Source of the DNA: Ruminiclostridium sp.
GTDB taxonomy: Bacteria; Bacillota; Clostridia; Oscillospirales; Ruminococcaceae
Reading direction: 5' to 3'
Assembly (NCBI GenBank): GCA_017395555.1
Contig: JAFPUE010000049.1
Location: 1-64,000, forward strand
Length of the DNA stretch: 64,000 bases
Each line of letters starts with the position of its first letter. Position 1 is the first letter of the stretch. Shown one piece after another: positions 60,949 to 64,000 of this stretch. A program made the position numbers and the translations under genes. The notes under the pieces were generated by a model that was given only the letters and a program-made list of their open reading frames with translations, searched no databases and was not told the DNA's origin.

Positions 60949-63708
60949 ATGGCTGTGAAAAAACTGATCGAGGTGGCGCTGCCGCTTGAAAAGATAAATG
61001 AGGAGTCCGCGCGCGAAAAGTCGATACGCCACGGTCACCCCTCGACCCTGCACTTGTGGTGGGCTAGACGGCCGCTCGCGGCGGCACGCGCCGTGATATG
61101 GTCATCGCTCGTTGATGACCCGTCATCACACCCCGAGGAATTCCCGACCGAGGAGGATCAGAACAAGGAGCGCGAGCGGCTTTTCCGTATTCTCGAAGAC
61201 CTTGTCGTATGGGAGAACAGCAATAACAAGACCGTTCTCGACGCGGCAAAAGCCGAGATAATGAAGTCAACCGGCGGCAATCCGCCTCCGCTGCTTGACC
61301 CGTTCGCGGGCGGCGGCGCGATACCGCTCGAAGCGCAGAGGTTAGGGCTTGAAGCTCACGCGCATGACCTGAACCCTGTCGCGGTCATGATAAACAAGGC
61401 TATGATCGAGATACCGCCGAGGTTCGCGGATAAGCCGCCGGTGAATCCGCGGGACAGCGCACAGCAGAATGTCGGCGCGTGGCCGGGAACAAAAGGGCTT
61501 GCTGCAGATGTCCGCTATTACGGCGAATGGATGCGCGACGAGGCGTTCAAACGCATAGGTCATCTGTACCCGAAGGTGAAAGTGCCGGATGATCAGGGCG
61601 GCGGTGAGGCGACTGTTATCGCATGGATATGGGCGAGAACGGTAAAGTGTCCGAATCCGGCGTGTGGGTGTGAGATGCCGCTTATGCACTCTTGCTATCT
61701 TTCCAAGAAAAAAGGTAAAGAGGTATGGGCTGAACCAGTTTATGACACGAACAAAAAACTGAGTTTCAAACTTCATAGTGGAGGCAAACCCGCTATAGAC
61801 GGGACAATAGACAGGAAAGGCGCAATATGCGTTGGCTGTAAGGCTCCTATCGAGTATCCCTATATTCGTGAAGAAAGCTGTAATGAAAGGATAGGAAACT
61901 CACTTATAGCTGTTGTCGCCGAGGGCAGAAACGGGCGTTTATATATTCCGGCTTCGGAAGAACAAATAAACTGTGCGAAAGTCAATAAACCTGAAAACTA
62001 TCCCGATGGCAGTCTTGCGTATTATCCCGGGCACCTTAATACTAATGTTTACGGTTTGAACGAGTTTCATAAACTCTTCACCAACCGTCAACTTACTGCT
62101 CTCACCACATTCAGCAACCTTGTTGCTGAAGCACAGGCAAAAGCAGAACAGGACGCTATAAAAGCGGGAATGCCTGATGATAATGTGCCGATAGCCGAGG
62201 GCGGCAAGGGCATTAAGGCTTATGGCGAAGCGATTGGGGTTTATTTGGCGTTTGTTATAAGTAAACTCGCAGATAGAGGGTCAAGCATTTGTAGTTGGGA
62301 TTCCAGCCGTGAGGGGCTTCGAAATACTTTCGGAAGACAAGCTATTCCTATGGTATGGGATTATGCAGAAGGTAATCCGTTTTCAAATTCTTCCGGTTGT
62401 TTTGACAATTCAATAGAATGGGTAGAGAAATGTATATTACAATTTCCAAACTCAAATTTGAATGGAGACGTAAGACAATTCGACGCACAAAGTGATTGTG
62501 AGTTAAGAAACATAATGGTGTCATCTGATCCACCGTACTATGATAATATCGGGTATGCAGACCTGTCCGATTATTTTTATGTGTGGCTTCGGCAAAGTCT
62601 AAAAAATACCTATCCCAAAGTATTCAGAACTATGCTTGTTCCAAAAGCCGAAGAACTGATAGCTACTCCTTACAGGCACGAAGGCAGCGTAAAGAAAGCA
62701 CAGGAATTTTTTGAGGACGGAATGTTCCATACCTGTCAGCAGATATACAAATATGCGAGAGAAGATATTCCGGTAACAATATATTACGCATATAAACAAA
62801 GTGATACAGACAGCGAAAATAATCAAACTGCTTCCACCGGTTGGGAAACAATGCTAAGCGCAATTATAAAATCAGGGTTTACTATTACAGGCACTCTTCC
62901 TATGCGTACCGAAATGTCAAACAGGTCAATAGCGAGTGGTGCCAACGCCCTCGCGTCCTCTATCGTCCTCGTCTGCCGCAAACGTCCGGAAGATGCATCG
63001 AGCGTTACCCGCCGTAACTTTATAAACGAGCTTAAACGCGAGCTGAAACCGGCTCTGCAAAAACTCCAGAGCAGTAACATCGCACCTGTCGATCTCGCGC
63101 AGTCGGCTATCGGCCCCGGTATGGCTGTGTTCTCTAAATATAAGTCCGTGCTCGAAGCCGACGGAACGGAAATGACGATACGCACGGCTCTGCAGATCAT
63201 TAATCAAGAGCTCGACCTTTACTTCAACGAGCAGGATACCGCTCTCGATAAGGAGAGCCGCTTCTGCGTTGATCTCTACACGCAGTTCGCGTTCAACGAC
63301 GTGAAATTCGGCGATGCAGACACACTCGCAAGGGCGAAGAATACCTCGGTCGACGCGCTGAAAAACGCGGGCGTGGTATTTGCCGAAAAGGGCGTTGTAA
63401 GGCTGCTTGGGCGCGATGAGATAAACGAGACCAAAAACGAGAATATCCTGTGGCTGCTCACACAGCAGATGACCCGCGAGTTCGAGAACGGCGGAATACA
63501 GCAATGCGCAGATTTTATCCGTACTGCAAGCGACGGTGCTTGTGAACAGGCAAAGGCTCTCGCGTACAGACTGTTCACTATCGCGGACAGGAAGGGCTGG
63601 AACGCTGAGGCGTATGCGTACAACAACCTTGTGACCTCGTGGGCTGCGATAAAGGAAGCGGCGACGAGACTCGGAGGTTCTGCACAGCAGATAACATTTG
63701 ATGATTGA
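60949..63708 (+). CDS. DUF1156 adenine-specific DNA methylase
   Basis: 919 residues. The N-terminal DUF1156 signature is KSIRHGHPSTLHLWWARRPL; SAM motif I is DPFAGGG (117-123); the catalytic motif IV is SSDPPYYDNIGYADLSDYFY near residue 526, of the DPPY type for N6-adenine. A cysteine-rich part (CPNPACGC about 236, CVGCKAP about 296) may bind zinc. Codons between about 61,680 and 62,930 are clearly more AT-rich than the ends, and this part includes the central region before and after DPPY. In this operon it would mark self DNA. The next gene starts ten bases later. Confidence 0.92.
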   Translation: MAVKKLIEVALPLEKINEESAREKSIRHGHPSTLHLWWARRPLAAARAVIWSSLVDDPSSHPEEFPTEEDQNKERERLFRILEDLVVWENSNNKTVLDAAKAEIMKSTGGNPPPLLDPFAGGGAIPLEAQRLGLEAHAHDLNPVAVMINKAMIEIPPRFADKPPVNPRDSAQQNVGAWPGTKGLAADVRYYGEWMRDEAFKRIGHLYPKVKVPDDQGGGEATVIAWIWARTVKCPNPACGCEMPLMHSCYLSKKKGKEVWAEPVYDTNKKLSFKLHSGGKPAIDGTIDRKGAICVGCKAPIEYPYIREESCNERIGNSLIAVVAEGRNGRLYIPASEEQINCAKVNKPENYPDGSLAYYPGHLNTNVYGLNEFHKLFTNRQLTALTTFSNLVAEAQAKAEQDAIKAGMPDDNVPIAEGGKGIKAYGEAIGVYLAFVISKLADRGSSICSWDSSREGLRNTFGRQAIPMVWDYAEGNPFSNSSGCFDNSIEWVEKCILQFPNSNLNGDVRQFDAQSDCELRNIMVSSDPPYYDNIGYADLSDYFYVWLRQSLKNTYPKVFRTMLVPKAEELIATPYRHEGSVKKAQEFFEDGMFHTCQQIYKYAREDIPVTIYYAYKQSDTDSENNQTASTGWETMLSAIIKSGFTITGTLPMRTEMSNRSIASGANALASSIVLVCRKRPEDASSVTRRNFINELKRELKPALQKLQSSNIAPVDLAQSAIGPGMAVFSKYKSVLEADGTEMTIRTALQIINQELDLYFNEQDTALDKESRFCVDLYTQFAFNDVKFGDADTLARAKNTSVDALKNAGVVFAEKGVVRLLGRDEINETKNENILWLLTQQMTREFENGGIQQCADFIRTASDGACEQAKALAYRLFTIADRKGWNAEAYAYNNLVTSWAAIKEAATRLGGSAQQITFDD

Positions 63709-63718
63709 GGTGGAAGAA

Positions 63719-64000
63719 ATGGCACAGAATCATATTATCGTTCAGGAAGCGTTCGCAAAGATGCTTCCGTTTATGGCAGGATACATCGGCCGCGAATTAA
63801 GCAGAAAGTACGGCGACAGCTGGTGGGATGAGGTGTGGGATACGCTTTCCGACCAGCGCGACGATCTGCCCACCGGCGGGGATTACAGCTTTCTTGTGGA
63901 TTCGCTCGATGTTGCGAACTGCCTGCGTCTTATCGACCGTAAGTGGAATGACGTGTTCAGAATTAAGCTCGCGCTCGATTACAGAACGTGGAGCAAGGAG
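63719..64000 (+). CDS. Swt1-like HEPN protein, start only (probable DUF499-type ATPase)
   Basis: 94 codons before the window ends. The sequence FAKMLPFMAGYIGRELSRKYG, DSWWDEVWDTLSD, and DVANCLRLIDRKWNDVFRIKL fits the Swt1-type HEPN domain, a predicted nucleic-acid-binding or RNase fold. In related loci this domain begins a large DUF499/AAA ATPase that partners with a DUF1156 methylase; whether that is so here lies beyond the edge. GAGGTGG is the ribosome site. Confidence 0.75.
   Translation, partial: MAQNHIIVQEAFAKMLPFMAGYIGRELSRKYGDSWWDEVWDTLSDQRDDLPTGGDYSFLVDSLDVANCLRLIDRKWNDVFRIKLALDYRTWSKE

Noticed and set aside
57434..63708. Assignment of the defence operon to DISARM
   Set aside because: DrmA, DrmB and DrmC are not visible, and the DUF1156 methylase plus Swt1-HEPN protein point rather to an Hma-type set; kept only as an alternative until the right flank is known.

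Overview
The window looks like chromosomal DNA of a gut-type, low-to-mid GC Firmicute, most likely an Oscillospiraceae/Ruminococcaceae (Clostridia). The reasons are TTGACA/TATAAT sigma-A promoters, strong AGGAGG ribosome sites, a Firmicute-style fab/acc fatty-acid cluster with FabK, a V/A-type ATPase operon, RqcH, TrmK, DUF1858, DUF1653 and an NPXTG-like sorting peptide. Species cannot be fixed without a database search.

Layout. 1-5.4 kb: an NPXTG-like orphan sorting peptide, a ComEC-like channel with no metallohydrolase motif, a small Nif11-like protein, 4-alpha-glucanotransferase, an MBL hydrolase, a DUF1653 protein and tRNA-Ala(GGC). 5.9-11.4 kb: a complete partner-switching module (two PP2C/SpoIIE phosphatases with near-duplicate catalytic domains but different membrane sensors, a STAS antagonist, an RsbW-like kinase) followed by a GGDEF protein. 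11.9-29 kb: lipoproteins, valS with rqcH, Nif3/TrmK/DUF1858, a 38-residue peptide gene with a hidden ribosome site, an EF-G paralogue, a candidate small RNA, an ABAB tandem array, a VWA protein, a GGDEF-EAL protein and a polysaccharide deacetylase. 29.5-42.9 kb: aroK-aroE, fabD divergent from fabH-fabK-fabG-fabF-accB-fabZ-accC-accD-accA, then acpP with its own promoter. 43.3-52.1 kb: a nine-gene V/A-ATPase operon (G/H-C-I-K-F-E-A-B-D in transcription order).

52.35-64 kb: an integrated element beside tRNA-Leu(GAG). It carries a tyrosine integrase, an excisionase, a two-module HNH protein, a control region with two outward-facing copies of a 23-bp element flanking three 31-bp direct repeats, a truncated second recombinase and an XRE regulator divergent from a probable anti-phage operon. 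That operon encodes an SNF2-type helicase with a DUF3883 end, a DUF1156 adenine methylase and the start of a Swt1-HEPN protein that runs off the window. The set resembles the helicase-methylase-ATPase (Hma) type of defence locus. The middle of the methylase gene is clearly more AT-rich than its ends.

Intergenic DNA is unusually rich in palindromic and dispersed repeats, several of them lodged between genes of the fatty-acid operon.
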